Shown: positions 31,693 through 42,234 of the stretch, piece after piece
How the letters are laid out: the number at the start of each line of letters is the position of its first letter
Position numbering within the stretch: position 1 is the stretch's first letter
Origin: Methylocystis hirsuta
GTDB taxonomy: Bacteria > Pseudomonadota > Alphaproteobacteria > Rhizobiales > Beijerinckiaceae
NCBI RefSeq assembly: GCF_003722355.1
Contig: NZ_QWDD01000001.1
Location: 1,550,001-1,614,000 of the forward strand
Reading direction: 5' to 3'
DNA: 64,000 bases
Position numbers and translations under genes: made by a program
The notes under the pieces: generated by a model
What the model was told of the DNA's origin: nothing
Databases searched by the model: none
The model's input: only the letters and a program-made list of their open reading frames with translations

Positions 31693-32913
31693 ATGTCACA
31701 GAGAACACCGTCGCTCGGCTTCGATACTGCGCAGCCGGCGGTCACTCCGCCACCGCCTCTCGAAGCGGGCGACGACGCCGAGATGCGTCAGCTGCAATGG
31801 GCGGGGCTGAGCCCCGAACGGCAGCTCGCGCTCTGGGGCTTGACGCTTCTGGCGCTAGGCCTAGCGCTGTATTTCCTGAGCCCGGTGCTTGCGCCCTTTG
31901 TCGCCGGAACCGCGCTCGGCTATCTGCTCGACCCCGTGGCGGACCGGCTGCAGCGGCTGGGCCTGTCGAGATTGGGCGCTGCGGGTCTCCTGCTCGTCGT
32001 CTTTCTTCTGGTCGTCGGGACCGCGGCCGTTGTTCTGGTTCCGATTCTTTCGCATCAGCTTGCGGGCTTCATCACCTCGCTGCCGGGCTATTTGCAGACG
32101 CTGCATGGCCTCCTGACGCAATGGAGCGAGCGCTTCACCAGCGATTCGATCAATGGCTGGTTGCAGGAATTCGGGCTCGGCGGCGCGGCGGCGTCTTTCG
32201 ATGCGCAAAAATATATAAACGACCTCACGAGCCAGGGCGCGACGTTGCTCGGCGATTTCGTGAAATCGCTGTTGTGGCGGGGCTATGCGCTCATCAACGT
32301 GATCTCGCTCATCGTGATCACGCCGGTCGTCGCCTTCTATATGCTGGTCGATTGGGATCACATGGTCGCCATCATCGACGATCTGATTCCGCCGCGCCAT
32401 CGCGACGACGTGCGCTCGCTCGCCCGCGACATCGATCGCGCGCTTGCCGGCTTCGTGCGCGGACAGTCGCTTGTCTGCCTGTTCCTTGGCGTCTGGTATG
32501 CGGGCGGGCTTTCGGCGATCGGGCTGAATTTCGGGTTCCTCATCGGCGTCATCGCGGGTTTTCTGAGCTTCATCCCCTACGTCGGCTCCGTCACCGCCTT
32601 CGTTCTATCGATCATCGTCGCGATCGTTCAGGGCTGGCCGCACGTCCATCTGCCGATTGAGGCGGTGGCGATCGTGACGACCGGACTGATCATGGACGGC
32701 TACGTGCTGTCGCCGCGGCTCGTCGGCGCCTCCGTCGGGCTGCATCCGGTCTGGATCATGTTCGCCTTGCTGGCCTTCGGCGCGCTTTTCGGATTTACCG
32801 GCCTGATCGTCGCCGTGCCTGTCGCGGCGGCGCTCGGCGCCTTCATGCGCTTTCTTGCAAAACGCTACCGTGGAAGCGCGCTCTATCAGCATCCGATCCC
32901 CGACCGCGCATGA
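31693..32913 (+). CDS. AI-2E family permease
   Basis: A 406-residue protein of the AI-2E transporter (PerM/YdiK) family with about eight membrane helices. Landmarks are LSPVLAPFVAGTALGYLLDPVADRLQ at the start (here read in parts), VAFYMLVDWDHM, RGQSLVCLFLGVWYAGGLSAIGL, and the C-terminal HPVWIMFALLAFGALFGFTGL. Members may export or act as ion antiporters; AI-2 export is shown only for few. Its stop overlaps hdaA (ATGA). Confidence 0.87.
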   Translation: MSQRTPSLGFDTAQPAVTPPPPLEAGDDAEMRQLQWAGLSPERQLALWGLTLLALGLALYFLSPVLAPFVAGTALGYLLDPVADRLQRLGLSRLGAAGLLLVVFLLVVGTAAVVLVPILSHQLAGFITSLPGYLQTLHGLLTQWSERFTSDSINGWLQEFGLGGAAASFDAQKYINDLTSQGATLLGDFVKSLLWRGYALINVISLIVITPVVAFYMLVDWDHMVAIIDDLIPPRHRDDVRSLARDIDRALAGFVRGQSLVCLFLGVWYAGGLSAIGLNFGFLIGVIAGFLSFIPYVGSVTAFVLSIIVAIVQGWPHVHLPIEAVAIVTTGLIMDGYVLSPRLVGASVGLHPVWIMFALLAFGALFGFTGLIVAVPVAAALGAFMRFLAKRYRGSALYQHPIPDRA

Positions 32914-33599
32914 CAAAGGCCGGCGCGCCGGAGAAACCAGGACGTCAGTTGCCGCTCGACCTGCCGACGACGCCGCGCTTCGGACGTGAAGAGTTTCTGC
33001 CCGCCGCATCGAACCGGGCGGCGCTCGAAATGATCGAACGCTGGCCGGATTGGCCGGATCGGGTTCTCGCGCTGATCGGGCCCGCCGGCGCTGGCAAATC
33101 CCACCTCTGCGCCATTTGGGCGGCGCGCGCGGGCGCGCTTGTCGTTGCGCCCGGCGCCCTGCCGACGCTGGAAGGGCTGGTCGCGCAGGCGCCGCGTGCC
33201 ATCGTCATCGACGACGTCGACCGCGTCGCTGACGAAACCACGCTGTTCCATCTCCTGAATTTTGTGAACGAAAACGGCGCCTTCCTGCTGATGAGCGCGG
33301 CCCGCCCGCCGCGGGCGGAAGACACCCGGCTTCCCGACCTGTTGTCGCGTTTGCGCCGCGCTCCGATCGTCGAAATCGGCGCGCCTGACGAGATGTTGAT
33401 GCGCGCGGTTCTGGTGAAGCTCTTCGCGGACCGACAGCTCCTCGTCGAACCGCCGGCGCTGGCCTTCGCCGCGCTGAGGCTGGAGCGGTCTCTCGCCGCG
33501 GCGCGCGCCTTTGTCGCCGCCCTCGACCGCGAGGCTTTGGCGCAGGGGCGGCCTGTCACACGGGCGCTCGCGGCCAAGGTTATTGAGAAGTTTACTTAA
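32910..33599 (+). CDS. hdaA: HdaA, regulatory inactivator of DnaA
   Basis: A 229-residue DnaA-like AAA+ protein without a DnaA DNA-binding domain. QLPLDLP at residues 13-19 is a sliding-clamp-binding motif; LIGPAGAGKSHL is Walker A, IVIDDVDRV is Walker B, and LLSRLRRAPIVEI contains the sensor/arginine-finger region. In alphaproteobacteria HdaA with the clamp promotes ATP hydrolysis by DnaA to prevent over-initiation. It overlaps the permease gene upstream and stands 60 bp before ppk. Confidence 0.9.
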   Translation: MTKAGAPEKPGRQLPLDLPTTPRFGREEFLPAASNRAALEMIERWPDWPDRVLALIGPAGAGKSHLCAIWAARAGALVVAPGALPTLEGLVAQAPRAIVIDDVDRVADETTLFHLLNFVNENGAFLLMSAARPPRAEDTRLPDLLSRLRRAPIVEIGAPDEMLMRAVLVKLFADRQLLVEPPALAFAALRLERSLAAARAFVAALDREALAQGRPVTRALAAKVIEKFT

Positions 33600-33658
33600 G
33601 GATTTGGCCGACGGTTTCGCCGCCGCACAGGCCTGTGGCATGATGGCCGGGACGGGAA

Positions 33659-35899
33659 GTGGAAATGAAGCCGCATATTCAGGATAAACTCGCCGCCCAG
33701 CGCACGGGCGCCGATATCGCCGTGATGGATTGCGCCGACGGGATTCTCGTGGAGGATCCCGCCAAGCTTGCGGCCTCTCCGCAGCGCTTCATCAATCGGG
33801 AGCTGTCCTGGCTGGAATTCAATCGCCGGGTTCTGGAGGAGGCCTCCAACCGTAATCACCCCTTACTCGAGCAACTGCGTTTCCTGTCGATCTCGGCCAA
33901 TAATCTCGACGAATTCTTCATGGTGCGCGTCGCGGGCCTTCGCGGGCAGGTGCGCTCGGGCGTCACGGCGCGCTCCGAGGACGGCCTGACGCCCGCCGAG
34001 CAGCTGACGAAGATCACCGAGCGCGTCACGCTCTTGACGAGCGAGCAATTGCGGCGCTGGCGCGAGCTGCGCGCCGAGATCGAAGATGTCGGCATTGTTA
34101 TCGTCGAGCCCGCGGACGTCTCCAAGGCCGACCGCGAGTGGCTTGAGGAATATTTCCTCAGCCGCGTGTTTCCGGTGCTGACGCCGCTCGCGGTCGATCC
34201 GGCGCATCCGTTTCCTTTCATCCCCAATCTCGGCTTCACATTGGCGCTCGAACTGGTGCGCCCCGGCGATCGCAAGACGCTGCAGGCGCTGGTCCGCCTG
34301 CCGCCGAAGATCGAGCGCTTCGTGCGCTTGCCGGCGACGGCGGGCGTCGCCGGCCGTGAGCGCTTCATGCTGCTCGAAACGCTGATTGCGATGAACGCGC
34401 AGCGGCTGTTTCCTGGCTATTTGCTGCGGGCGCAGGGGCTGTTCCGGGTCATCCGCGACAGCGATCTCGAAGTCGAGGAAGAAGCCGAAGATCTCGTGCT
34501 GCTTTTTGAGACCGCGTTGAAGCGGCGCCGGCGCGGTTCGGTGATCCGGCTCGAAGTGGCGGCGGATATGCCGGCGACCTTGCGCGCGCTCGTCGCCGAG
34601 GAACTCGACGTCAACGAGCCGGAAACTTTCGAGATCGACGGCATGTTGGCGCTCAACGATCTTTCCGAACTCGTCGCGCTCGACCGGCCGGAGCTGAAAT
34701 TCAAGCCCTACAACCCGCGCTTTCCGGAACGGGTGCGCGACAATGGCGGCGACTGTTTCCTTGCGATCAAGCAGAAGGATCTCGCGGTCCATCACCCGTA
34801 CGAATCTTTCGACGTCGTCGTGCAGTTCCTGCAACAGGCGGCGCGCGATCCCAATGTCATCGCCATCAAGCAGACGCTCTATCGCACCTCCAACAACAGT
34901 CCGATCGTGCGCGCGCTGGTGGAGGCGGCGGAGGCGGGCAAATCCGTCACCGCGCTCGTCGAACTGAAGGCGCGCTTTGACGAGGAAGCGAATATTCGCT
35001 GGGCGCGCGATCTCGAACGCGCCGGCGCGCAAGTCGTCTTCGGCTTCATCGAGCTCAAGACGCACGCGAAATTGTCGCTCGTCGTGCGCCGGGAAGGCGG
35101 CGGCCTCGTCACCTACTGCCATGTCGGAACCGGCAATTATCATCCTGTGACGGCGCGCATCTACACGGACATTTCGGTGTTCACCGCCGATCCGGTGATC
35201 GGACGGGACATCTCGCGTATCTTCAATTACATCACCGGCTATGCCGAGCCGGCCGGGCTTGAGCGCATGTCGGTGTCGCCGATTTCGCTCAAGAAGAAGC
35301 TTCTCGAGCATATCGACCAGGAAATCGCCTTCGTGAAGGCCGGCAAGCCTGGCGTTATCTGGTGCAAATGCAACGCGCTTGTTGATCCTGAAATCATCGA
35401 CGCCCTTTATACGGCGTCGCAAGCAGGCGTCTCGATCGAACTCATCGTGCGCGGCATCTGCTGTCTGCGGCCCGGCGTTCCCGGACTGTCCGATAACATT
35501 CGGGTGAAGTCGATCGTCGGCCGCTTTCTCGAACACGCGCGTGTTTACGCCTTCGGCGGCGGCTATGTGCTGCCGCATCCGCGCGCGCATGTCTACATTT
35601 CTTCCGCCGACCTGATGCCGCGCAATCTCGATCGAAGGGTCGAGGTGATGATGCCGATCGTCAATCCGACGGTGCATCAGCAGGTGCTCGATCAGATCAT
35701 GCTCGCCAATCTCATCGACAATGAGCAGAGCTATCGCGTCCTGCCGGACGGCTCGTCGCTGCGCATCGTTCCGCCCGAAGGCGAAGAGCGTTTCAACGCG
35801 CATAAATATTTCATGACCAATCCCTCGCTTTCGGGGCGCGGCAAGTCGCTCAAGGATTGGCGGCCGCGCTCGCTCTTAAAGCGCGGCCAAAATGCTTGA
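33659..35899 (+). CDS. ppk: Polyphosphate kinase
   Basis: A 746-residue PPK1 that polymerises the gamma-phosphate of ATP into polyphosphate. The N-terminal domain has [19 protein letters not shown], the head domain follows, and two phospholipase D-like domains hold the active site: [12 protein letters not shown] with the autophosphorylated His near 467, and [22 protein letters not shown]. The GTG at 33659 and ATG at 33665 both fit; GACGGGA suits the ATG slightly better. The stop lies inside the start of ppx (eight-base overlap), coupling synthesis and breakdown enzymes. Confidence 0.95.
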   Translation: MEMKPHIQDKLAAQRTGADIAVMDCADGILVEDPAKLAASPQRFINRELSWLEFNRRVLEEASNRNHPLLEQLRFLSISANNLDEFFMVRVAGLRGQVRSGVTARSEDGLTPAEQLTKITERVTLLTSEQLRRWRELRAEIEDVGIVIVEPADVSKADREWLEEYFLSRVFPVLTPLAVDPAHPFPFIPNLGFTLALELVRPGDRKTLQALVRLPPKIERFVRLPATAGVAGRERFMLLETLIAMNAQRLFPGYLLRAQGLFRVIRDSDLEVEEEAEDLVLLFETALKRRRRGSVIRLEVAADMPATLRALVAEELDVNEPETFEIDGMLALNDLSELVALDRPELKFKPYNPRFPERVRDNGGDCFLAIKQKDLAVHHPYESFDVVVQFLQQAARDPNVIAIKQTLYRTSNNSPIVRALVEAAEAGKSVTALVELKARFDEEANIRWARDLERAGAQVVFGFIELKTHAKLSLVVRREGGGLVTYCHVGTGNYHPVTARIYTDISVFTADPVIGRDISRIFNYITGYAEPAGLERMSVSPISLKKKLLEHIDQEIAFVKAGKPGVIWCKCNALVDPEIIDALYTASQAGVSIELIVRGICCLRPGVPGLSDNIRVKSIVGRFLEHARVYAFGGGYVLPHPRAHVYISSADLMPRNLDRRVEVMMPIVNPTVHQQVLDQIMLANLIDNEQSYRVLPDGSSLRIVPPEGEERFNAHKYFMTNPSLSGRGKSLKDWRPRSLLKRGQNA

Positions 35900-37418
35900 G
35901 GCGGCGGCGCGCGGCGCGACGCAGCGCTCCGACTCCGCGCCGAAACCCGTCGCGATCGTCGACATCGGCTCGAATTCGGTGCGGCTCGTCGCCTATCAGG
36001 CGCTCGCGCGCGCGCTGACCCCGATCTTCAACGAAAAGGCGATGTGCGGTCTCGGCAAGGGCGTCGTCACGACAGGCCGACTTCCTGATGAGGGCGTCGA
36101 CAGGGCGATGAAGGCGCTGCGCCGCTATCGCGCGCTTTGCGAGACGATGGGCGTCGACGACATCGAGGTGATCGCCACCGCGGCGGTGCGCGGAGCCAAG
36201 AATGGCGACGTTTTTCTGGATGCGGCGCGCGACGCCATTCAGCGCGACATTTCGCTGCTTTCGGGTCGCCGCGAGGCGGAGCTTTCCGCGCTTGGCGTCA
36301 TTTCGGCGATTCATGAGCCGGACGGCGTGGTGGGCGATCTCGGCGGCGGCTCGCTCGAACTCATCGATGTCCACAAGGAAGCGCTCGGCAAGGGGATCAC
36401 CCTGCCGCTCGGCGGACTCGCCCTGATGGACGCGTCGCGGCGTTCCATGCGCGAGGCGACGCGCATCGCCCGCAAGGCGATCGCCGACGCGAAGCCGCTC
36501 GATCATCTCAAGGGCCGAACCTTTTACGCGGTCGGCGGCACCTGGCGATCGCTCGCCAAACTCCACATGCGTCAGCGCAATTATGCGCTCGGCGTCATGC
36601 ATCATTACCGCATCCAGACGAGCGAAGCCGCCGACTTCGCTGAGCTTGTCGAACATATCGACAGCGAGGCGCTTGAGGACATCGACTTCGTTTCGGCGGC
36701 GCGCCGGCCGCTGCTCGCCTATGGCGCGATCGTGCTTGACGAGATCATCCGCCGCGCCAAGCCTCGCGAAATCGTCATTTCAGCCGCGGGCGTGCGCGAA
36801 GGCATGTTGTATGAGCGCCTGTCGTCGGCCGAGCGTCGCGTCGATCCCTTGCTCGCGGCGACGCGCGAATTGGAAGTGACTTTCGCGCGCGCGCCGGGGT
36901 ATGGCGACGATCTCATCGATTGGACGGACGCCTATATGGAAAAGAGCGGCATAGACGAAACCGACGAGGAGCGCCGGCTGCGCCACGCCGCCTGTCTGCT
37001 CTCCGACATCGCTTGGCGCGCCCATCCCGAATATCGTGCGCAGCGCGCCATGAACATCGTCACGCAGGGTCCCTTCGTCGCCATTGATCATCCGGGCCGC
37101 GCCTTCCTGTCGCTTGCAATCGTCTTCCGTCACGAAGGACTCGACGGGGTGGAGGGCCTTTCGGATTTGCGCACGCTGCTGACGACGCGACTGTTCGCGC
37201 GCGCGCGCATTCTCGGGGCGCTCATGCGGGTCGCCTATTTGCTGTCAGCGTCGATGCCCGGCGTGCTGCCGCGCACGCGCTTGCGGGTCTGCGATCGCGC
37301 GGCGACGCTCACTTTGCCTGCCGCTTACGCCGATCTTGCGAGCGAGCGCGTGCTCAATCGTCTGAAGGCGCTCGGCAAGCTCATGGGCGCCGACGCACAG
37401 ATCGAGGTGGCGCCCTGA
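35892..37418 (+). CDS. ppx: Exopolyphosphatase (Ppx/GppA)
   Basis: A 508-residue phosphatase of the ASKHA fold. [17 protein letters not shown] is the first phosphate loop, [16 protein letters not shown] and [15 protein letters not shown] are typical, [10 protein letters not shown] is the second loop and [11 protein letters not shown] the third. The C-terminal 200 residues are the helical HD-like domain. It releases phosphate from polyphosphate, or converts pppGpp to ppGpp. It is coupled to ppk by overlap. Confidence 0.93.
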   Translation: MLEAAARGATQRSDSAPKPVAIVDIGSNSVRLVAYQALARALTPIFNEKAMCGLGKGVVTTGRLPDEGVDRAMKALRRYRALCETMGVDDIEVIATAAVRGAKNGDVFLDAARDAIQRDISLLSGRREAELSALGVISAIHEPDGVVGDLGGGSLELIDVHKEALGKGITLPLGGLALMDASRRSMREATRIARKAIADAKPLDHLKGRTFYAVGGTWRSLAKLHMRQRNYALGVMHHYRIQTSEAADFAELVEHIDSEALEDIDFVSAARRPLLAYGAIVLDEIIRRAKPREIVISAAGVREGMLYERLSSAERRVDPLLAATRELEVTFARAPGYGDDLIDWTDAYMEKSGIDETDEERRLRHAACLLSDIAWRAHPEYRAQRAMNIVTQGPFVAIDHPGRAFLSLAIVFRHEGLDGVEGLSDLRTLLTTRLFARARILGALMRVAYLLSASMPGVLPRTRLRVCDRAATLTLPAAYADLASERVLNRLKALGKLMGADAQIEVAP

Positions 37419-37468
37419 ACACGAAAGCGGTTCACTCTCCAAACGGACCTATTTGAAAGGAATTCGAT

Positions 37469-38515
37469 ATGGACAAGCAATTCGCGAAAGGGCTTCTGGC
37501 GGCCGCCGTTGCGATAGCATCGATGTGCGGGAGCGCCGAAGCCTGCACGCGCGTGCTCTATGGGACCAGCGACAAGGACTATCTTGTGGGCCGGACGATG
37601 GACTGGGACGTCGATCCGCGAACAAGCTTGTGGTCCTTCCCGCGCGGCATGGCGCGCGACGGCGGCGTCGGTCCGGGGTCGATCAAATGGACCTCGAAAC
37701 ATGGTTCGCTCATCGCCGACTTTTACAACGCCGCCACGGCTGAAGGCATGAACGACGCAGGGCTCGCGGTTAATCTTCTCTATCTCGCCGAGGCGGATTA
37801 CGGAGACCCAAAAGCCTCCAAGAAGCCGCTGCTGTCCGTCGGCGGCTGGGCGCAATATGTTCTCGACAACTACGCGAACGTCGCTGATGCGGTGAAGGCG
37901 CTGCAAAAGGAGCCCTTCGCGATCGTCGCGCCCGATCTTCCCGGCGGCGTCAAAGCGGCGAGCCACATGGCGCTGGCCGATCAATCTGGCGACAGCGCGA
38001 TACTCGAATATCTCGGCGGCAAGCTCGTCATTCATCACAACCCTAAATACACGGTGATGACCAATTCCCCGCCTTTCGATCAGCAGCTCGCCCTTAACAC
38101 CTATTGGGTCGAGATCGGCGGGTCGAATTTCCTTCCTGGCACGCATCGCGCGTCCGATCGCTTCGCCCGCGCCAGCTGGAACTTGAACGCGACGCCGAAA
38201 GTCGACGACAAGCGCGTGGCGATCGCCAGCGTCTTTTCGATCATTCGAAACGTCTCGGTGCCGCTTGGGATATCCACGCCGCAGGAGCCGAACATCGCCT
38301 CGACGCGATGGCGTTCGGTCGCCGACATCAAGGATCGGCTGTATTATTTCGAGCCGACGCTGAACCCTTCAATTTTCTGGGTCGAGCTGACGAAATTGAA
38401 GCTCGAGCCGGGCGCCAAGCCCGCGAAGCTCGACCTTGCGGGCAGCCCGATACTGGCGGGCGAAGTTTCGGACAAATTCGTTCCCGCCGAGCCGTTCAAA
38501 TTCCTGTCGCACTGA
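37469..38515 (+). CDS. Exported linear-amide C-N hydrolase (choloylglycine hydrolase family)
   Basis: A 348-residue Ntn-hydrolase. The signal peptide (hydrophobic core 8-19) ends AEA25, so cleavage would expose Cys26 (CTRVLYGT) as the N-terminal nucleophile. GRTMDWD supplies the conserved Arg and Asp, GMNDAGLAVNLLYL the first Asn, and VMTNSPPFDQQL the second. This is the pattern of bile salt hydrolase, penicillin V acylase and, in proteobacteria, N-acyl homoserine lactone acylases. GAAAGGAATTCGAT precedes the ATG. The substrate is unknown; quorum-signal degradation is one option. It sits between ppx and rnd. Confidence 0.87.
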   Translation: MDKQFAKGLLAAAVAIASMCGSAEACTRVLYGTSDKDYLVGRTMDWDVDPRTSLWSFPRGMARDGGVGPGSIKWTSKHGSLIADFYNAATAEGMNDAGLAVNLLYLAEADYGDPKASKKPLLSVGGWAQYVLDNYANVADAVKALQKEPFAIVAPDLPGGVKAASHMALADQSGDSAILEYLGGKLVIHHNPKYTVMTNSPPFDQQLALNTYWVEIGGSNFLPGTHRASDRFARASWNLNATPKVDDKRVAIASVFSIIRNVSVPLGISTPQEPNIASTRWRSVADIKDRLYYFEPTLNPSIFWVELTKLKLEPGAKPAKLDLAGSPILAGEVSDKFVPAEPFKFLSH

Positions 38516-38578
38516 CGCGCGGGCGTTCCGAGCCTTTCGAGCAACGCGGCGCGTCATAGGACGCGCCGCTTTCTGATG

Positions 38579-38965
38579 TTACTCCGCTGGAGCGTGCGCG
38601 ACTCGATTGATCTTGTCCACGCGCATGGTCTGTGCGCCGGCGGCGCAATTGAAGCGCAGGGATGTGCCGACGGCCGAGTCGAAAAACGCCGATTTTCCGT
38701 CCGTGACGGTGACGACGAGACGCGTCGCCTGGGTCGCGGGCGTCGGATCCTCTTCCAATGCGGAATCAATAACCATCATGGTGAGACGGCAGCCGTTCTC
38801 GCCGCCCACGAAATAGCTCACGACATGCTTCGAGCCAGCGTCAAAGCTCGCCGCCATGAGCGGCTTCATGGTCGAGGTGGAATCAGCGGCGGACAGGCCC
38901 GAGCTTGCTGCAAGGCACAGCGCTCCGCCGAACGCCGCCGCGACAATTCGATTTCCTGTAGTCAT
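38579..38965 (-). CDS. Small exported protein of unknown function
   Basis: A 128-residue protein. The signal peptide ends near GLSAADST; the mature part has two cysteines (GGENGCRLTMMV and LRFNCAAGAQ) that may pair, and a beta-rich look: HVVSYFVGGE, RLVVTVTDGKSAFFDS, LRFNC. The start at 38965 follows GGAAGGAAAAG; a longer frame up to 39106 is AT-rich and not protein-like. I do not recognise the family. It is convergent to the Ntn-hydrolase gene. Confidence 0.65.
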   Translation of the reverse strand: MTTGNRIVAAAFGGALCLAASSGLSAADSTSTMKPLMAASFDAGSKHVVSYFVGGENGCRLTMMVIDSALEEDPTPATQATRLVVTVTDGKSAFFDSAVGTSLRFNCAAGAQTMRVDKINRVAHAPAE

Positions 38966-39178
38966 ATCTTTTCCTTCCGTTTCGAAGCAGGGCCGGCGTA
39001 ACGCACAACCGTCGCAGCGAACTGCGCGCCCCACTCGGGATGGAAGGTAGCTACTGCACTGCAGCACGACAATATCGCAACGCAATAAATTCTCGTAATG
39101 TCGCATTATCTATATGATATTAAATTGTATTTTACGGCGCACAAATATTCGTCAGCCGCTTGCGTGCGCGCAAAAATG

Positions 39179-39198
39179 GCGCAGCAGCGTTGCTGCGC
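39179..39198 (-). terminator. Rho-independent terminator of rnd
   Basis: On the minus strand, GCGCAGCA, loop ACGC, TGCTGCGC form an 8-bp stem, followed by CATTTTTG. It lies 21 bp beyond the rnd stop. The AT-rich stretch 39090-39150 next to it holds no gene. Confidence 0.7.
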
Positions 39199-39219
39199 TG
39201 CAGTGCAAGCGTAAGGCGC

Positions 39220-40395
39220 TTACTCGGCGTTCGCGGGCTCGTCCGCCGCCGCCTGCCAGTCAAAGGTGACGACCCGGCCGTTTTCCACCGAGAGCGCCAG
39301 GCGGCCCCGCTTCAACTCCAACGCCTTCTCGCCGAAGATCGCGCGTCGCCAGCCCTTCAGCGCCTGAACGTCGGCATGATCGTCATGCGCGACGGATTCG
39401 AGATCTTCGACCGTCGCGATCATCTTGGCGGCGACGCCCGTCTCCTCCGACACCTGACGCAGCAAGACCTTGAGCAGCTCGACCGTCGCGCCGTTTGAAT
39501 TGCGTCGGTCGCGTTCGATGCGCGGCACTGTGGCGGGATCGCGCGCGAGGCCGCGCTCCACAGCGGCGATGATGTCGGTTCCCGCCCGGGAGCGCTCCAT
39601 ACCCTTTGGAAAGGACCGCAAATTGCCGAGCGCTTCGACAGAGCGCGGCGCGGCTTGAGCAATCTCGATGAGCAAGTCGTCCTTCAGGACGCGCGAACGC
39701 GGCACGTCGCGCGTTTGCGCTTCGAACTCGCGCCAGGCGGCCAGTTCCATCAAAACGGCGAGATCGCGCGGCTTGCGCGCGCGATGGCGCAGCCGCTCCC
39801 AAGCGTTTTCGGGATGCTGCTCATAGGTCGCGGGCGAGGTGAGCGTCTGCATCTCGTCCACGAGCCATTCAAGGCGATTGGAACGTTCGAGCCGCGCCCG
39901 CAGGGCGGTGTAAATGTCGCGAAGATGCGTGACGTCGGCGATGGCGTATTCGATTTGGGCGTTTGATAGCGGTCGGCGCGACCAGTCGGTGAATCGCGAC
40001 GATTTGTCGAGACTGGCGCGCGTGATCGCCTTCACCAGCTCGAGATAGGACGCTTGTTCGCCGAATCCGCAGACCATGGCCGCGACCTGCGTATCAAAGA
40101 TCGGCGCGGGTATGAGTCGGGCGAGGCGCCAGATGATCTCGAGATCCTGGCGCGCGGCGTGGAACACCTTGACGACGTCGGGATTGGCCATGAGGCCAAA
40201 AAACGGCGAAAGATCAAGATCATCGGCAAGGGCGTCGATCGCCACAGCCTCTTCCGGCGACGCCAGCTGGATCACGCAGACCTGCGGCCAGAAGGTGGTT
40301 TCGCGCAAAAATTCGGTGTCGACCGTGACGAAGGGGTGCCGAGCGAAACGGTCGCAGACCGCGGTCAGTTCGGGATTGATGGTAAGAAGACTCAT
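39220..40395 (-). CDS. rnd: Ribonuclease D
   Basis: A 391-residue 3'-5' exoribonuclease for tRNA 3'-end maturation. The DEDDy domain shows [16 protein letters not shown] (D and E), [11 protein letters not shown] (D) and [15 protein letters not shown] (Y and D). One HRDC-like domain follows around residues 210-290 ([25 protein letters not shown] in parts). Length is normal. Elsewhere in the order rnd often follows ppx on the same strand; here it is inverted and has its own terminator. Confidence 0.94.
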   Translation of the reverse strand: MSLLTINPELTAVCDRFARHPFVTVDTEFLRETTFWPQVCVIQLASPEEAVAIDALADDLDLSPFFGLMANPDVVKVFHAARQDLEIIWRLARLIPAPIFDTQVAAMVCGFGEQASYLELVKAITRASLDKSSRFTDWSRRPLSNAQIEYAIADVTHLRDIYTALRARLERSNRLEWLVDEMQTLTSPATYEQHPENAWERLRHRARKPRDLAVLMELAAWREFEAQTRDVPRSRVLKDDLLIEIAQAAPRSVEALGNLRSFPKGMERSRAGTDIIAAVERGLARDPATVPRIERDRRNSNGATVELLKVLLRQVSEETGVAAKMIATVEDLESVAHDDHADVQALKGWRRAIFGEKALELKRGRLALSVENGRVVTFDWQAAADEPANAE

Positions 40396-40726
40396 TGAAC
40401 TGGTTCTAAACGTTTTTGGTCTCGGTCTGAAGTCCTAACGAGCGACTTAGGACGTCTCAGCGGCTTTCGGCCCGCTCCGAGGCTGGCCGCAGCTAAAAAA
40501 TACACGGTTTTGCCGAGAATTCGCCGACGATCGCGCGCCACGTCCGCGCTGGACTGAACGAAAAGCTGCAGCATGGCGGCGATGCAGTTCGGCAGGGTAT
40601 GCGCGGACCGCTCAAGTCGTTGTAGAAAGACAGCTGCGGCCTCGAAATTCCATCATTTCCAAGTTGCGGGCGAGGCCCGATGGGGTAGCATGCCGCCGCC
40701 ACTCTATCCGGGGAGCCACCCAATTC
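40396..40726. other. Divergent intergenic region rnd/TPR gene
   Basis: The 331 bp contain no supported gene. GTCCTAA (40432-40438) and TTAGGAC (40447-40453) are inverted repeats 8 bp apart, about 40 bp before the rnd start, and may be an operator or part of the rnd leader. A CTAAAAAATACACGG tract near 40493 is AT-rich. Nothing else stands out. Confidence 0.4.
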
Positions 40727-41677
40727 ATGCATGAGCGTCTCACTCTCGCTGCGCGCGCGGCCGCGCGGGCGCGGCGTCTGGCGGCCGTCATCGCCGCTTC
40801 ACTTCTCGTCGTCGGCGCGCCCGCCATGGCTGCGCATAAGGGCGGCGTCAGCCCCGCGTGGAGTCAGTGCCGCGCGCCTGACCCCGACGCGCGCATCGCC
40901 GGCTGCACGCAAGTCATTCAGGAGATCGACAAGGAGACCCCGCACAACAAGGTGGCCGCCTATGTCAATCGCGCCGGCGCTTACCAGGCGAAGGGCGACT
41001 ACGCGCATGCTCTCGAGGACTTCGGCAAGGCGCTGGAGTTTGAACCCAAATCATCGGTGATTCTGGCCGCGCGCGGCGCCGCGCATCATGCCAAGGGCGA
41101 TCTCGACAGTGCGCTTGGCGATTATAATCAGGCGATCGCCGCCGACAAAAAGAACGCCGCCGCTCTTCTGGCGCGCGCCTATGTCTGGCGCGCTAAAGGC
41201 GATGTCGATAAGGCTCTCGCCGATCTCGGGGATGCGGCGAAAGCCGACCCAAAAGCGACGGCGCCGGACGTCGCGGCGGGCGCTCTCTATCACGGGAAAG
41301 GCGATCATGACCGCGCGATCGCGGCATTTTCCGAGGCCGCGAAGCGCGATCCCAAACTGGCCGCGGCGCGCAATGGGCGCGGCGCCTGCCACTACGCCAA
41401 GGGCGAATTCGATAAGGCGATCGCCGACTTCGACGCGGCGCTGAAAATCGACGCCAGCTACGTCGGCGCGCTTGTCAACCGCGGCAACGCCTGGCGGGCC
41501 AAGAAGGACTTCGCCCGCGCCAAGGCCGATTACGACGCCGCGCTGGCGACGAAGCCGGATCTTGCCGCGGCGAAGAAGGGATCGGAGGACATGGCCAGGC
41601 TTATCGCCAAGAAGGGCTCAGGCGCTGCGACGCCGGCCGATTCCGCTCCTCCCGAAGCCGAACACGACCACAACTGA
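40727..41677 (+). CDS. Periplasmic TPR-repeat protein
   Basis: A 316-residue exported protein. The signal peptide ends near PAMAAHKGG. WSQCRAPDPDARIAGCTQVI, with two cysteines, is a header common to alphaproteobacterial TPR proteins. Six to seven TPR units at 34-residue spacing follow, for example AYVNRAGAYQAKGDYAHALE, ALLARAYVWRAKGDVDKAL and ALVNRGNAWRAKKDFARA. The tail is low-complexity. TPRs bind partner proteins; the partner is unknown. The ATG at 40727 is chosen because the signal peptide follows directly, with GGGGAG 12 bases upstream. Confidence 0.83.
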   Translation: MHERLTLAARAAARARRLAAVIAASLLVVGAPAMAAHKGGVSPAWSQCRAPDPDARIAGCTQVIQEIDKETPHNKVAAYVNRAGAYQAKGDYAHALEDFGKALEFEPKSSVILAARGAAHHAKGDLDSALGDYNQAIAADKKNAAALLARAYVWRAKGDVDKALADLGDAAKADPKATAPDVAAGALYHGKGDHDRAIAAFSEAAKRDPKLAAARNGRGACHYAKGEFDKAIADFDAALKIDASYVGALVNRGNAWRAKKDFARAKADYDAALATKPDLAAAKKGSEDMARLIAKKGSGAATPADSAPPEAEHDHN

Positions 41678-41700
41678 AGCCCCGGGCGACGGAAGGCGCG

Positions 41701-42234
41701 TCAAAGCGCCTTGGCCGCCGCCAGAACCTCCTCGGCGTGGCCCGGAACCTTCACCTTCCGCCAAATCCTGGCGATGCGGCCGTCGGTCCCGATGAGCACC
41801 GTCGTGCGCTCGACGCCCATATATTTGCGGCCATACATGCTTTTCTCGACCCAGACGCCATAGGCGCCGAGCGTGTCCTTTCCCTCATCTGACGCGAGGG
41901 GCAGCGACAATTCATATTTCGCGCGGAATTTGTCGTGGTTCTTGATCGGGTCCGGCGACATGCCGACGACCACGGCCTTGGCCTTCGCGAAACTCTCGCG
42001 TAAGGCGTTGAATTCGATTGCTTCCTTCGTGCAGCCCGACGTGTCGTCCTTTGGGTAGAAGTAGAGCACGACTTTTTTGCCCTTCAGCGCGGCAAGCGAG
42101 ATCTTTTCGCCGCCGGCCCCTGGGAGATCGAAGGCCGGCGCCAAGCTACCTTCCTTTAAGCTTCCTTCCTTTAAACCTCCCTCCTTCTTCCCCTCCTTGC
42201 GTGTAGCTTCGGCCTTGCCGGCGGTCGTGCTCAT
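41701..42234 (-). CDS. bcp: Thiol peroxidase of the Bcp/PrxQ family
   Basis: A 177-residue peroxiredoxin. The thioredoxin-fold core starts at LAPAFDLPGAGGEKISL; the peroxidatic cysteine is Cys68 in YPKDDTSGCTKEA. The usual resolving cysteine five residues later is Ile73, so it needs another resolving thiol or external reductant. An N-terminal lysine-rich stretch (KEGKKEGGLKEGSLKEGSL) comes from a short imperfect 15-bp tandem repeat, absent from typical Bcp. The start at 42234 follows AAAGGAAGG. It diverges from the large AsmA-like gene. Confidence 0.9.
   Translation of the reverse strand: MSTTAGKAEATRKEGKKEGGLKEGSLKEGSLAPAFDLPGAGGEKISLAALKGKKVVLYFYPKDDTSGCTKEAIEFNALRESFAKAKAVVVGMSPDPIKNHDKFRAKYELSLPLASDEGKDTLGAYGVWVEKSMYGRKYMGVERTTVLIGTDGRIARIWRKVKVPGHAEEVLAAAKAL

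Noticed and set aside
33863..35803. A 646-codon open frame antisense to ppk
   Set aside because: GC-rich coding DNA gives long open frames on the opposite strand. The ppk reading frame has full family motifs; the antisense product has no recognisable feature.
37530..37550. Possible lipobox at the Ntn-hydrolase Cys26
   Set aside because: AEAC does not fit the lipobox (Leu at -3 missing), and Cys26 is required as catalytic nucleophile.
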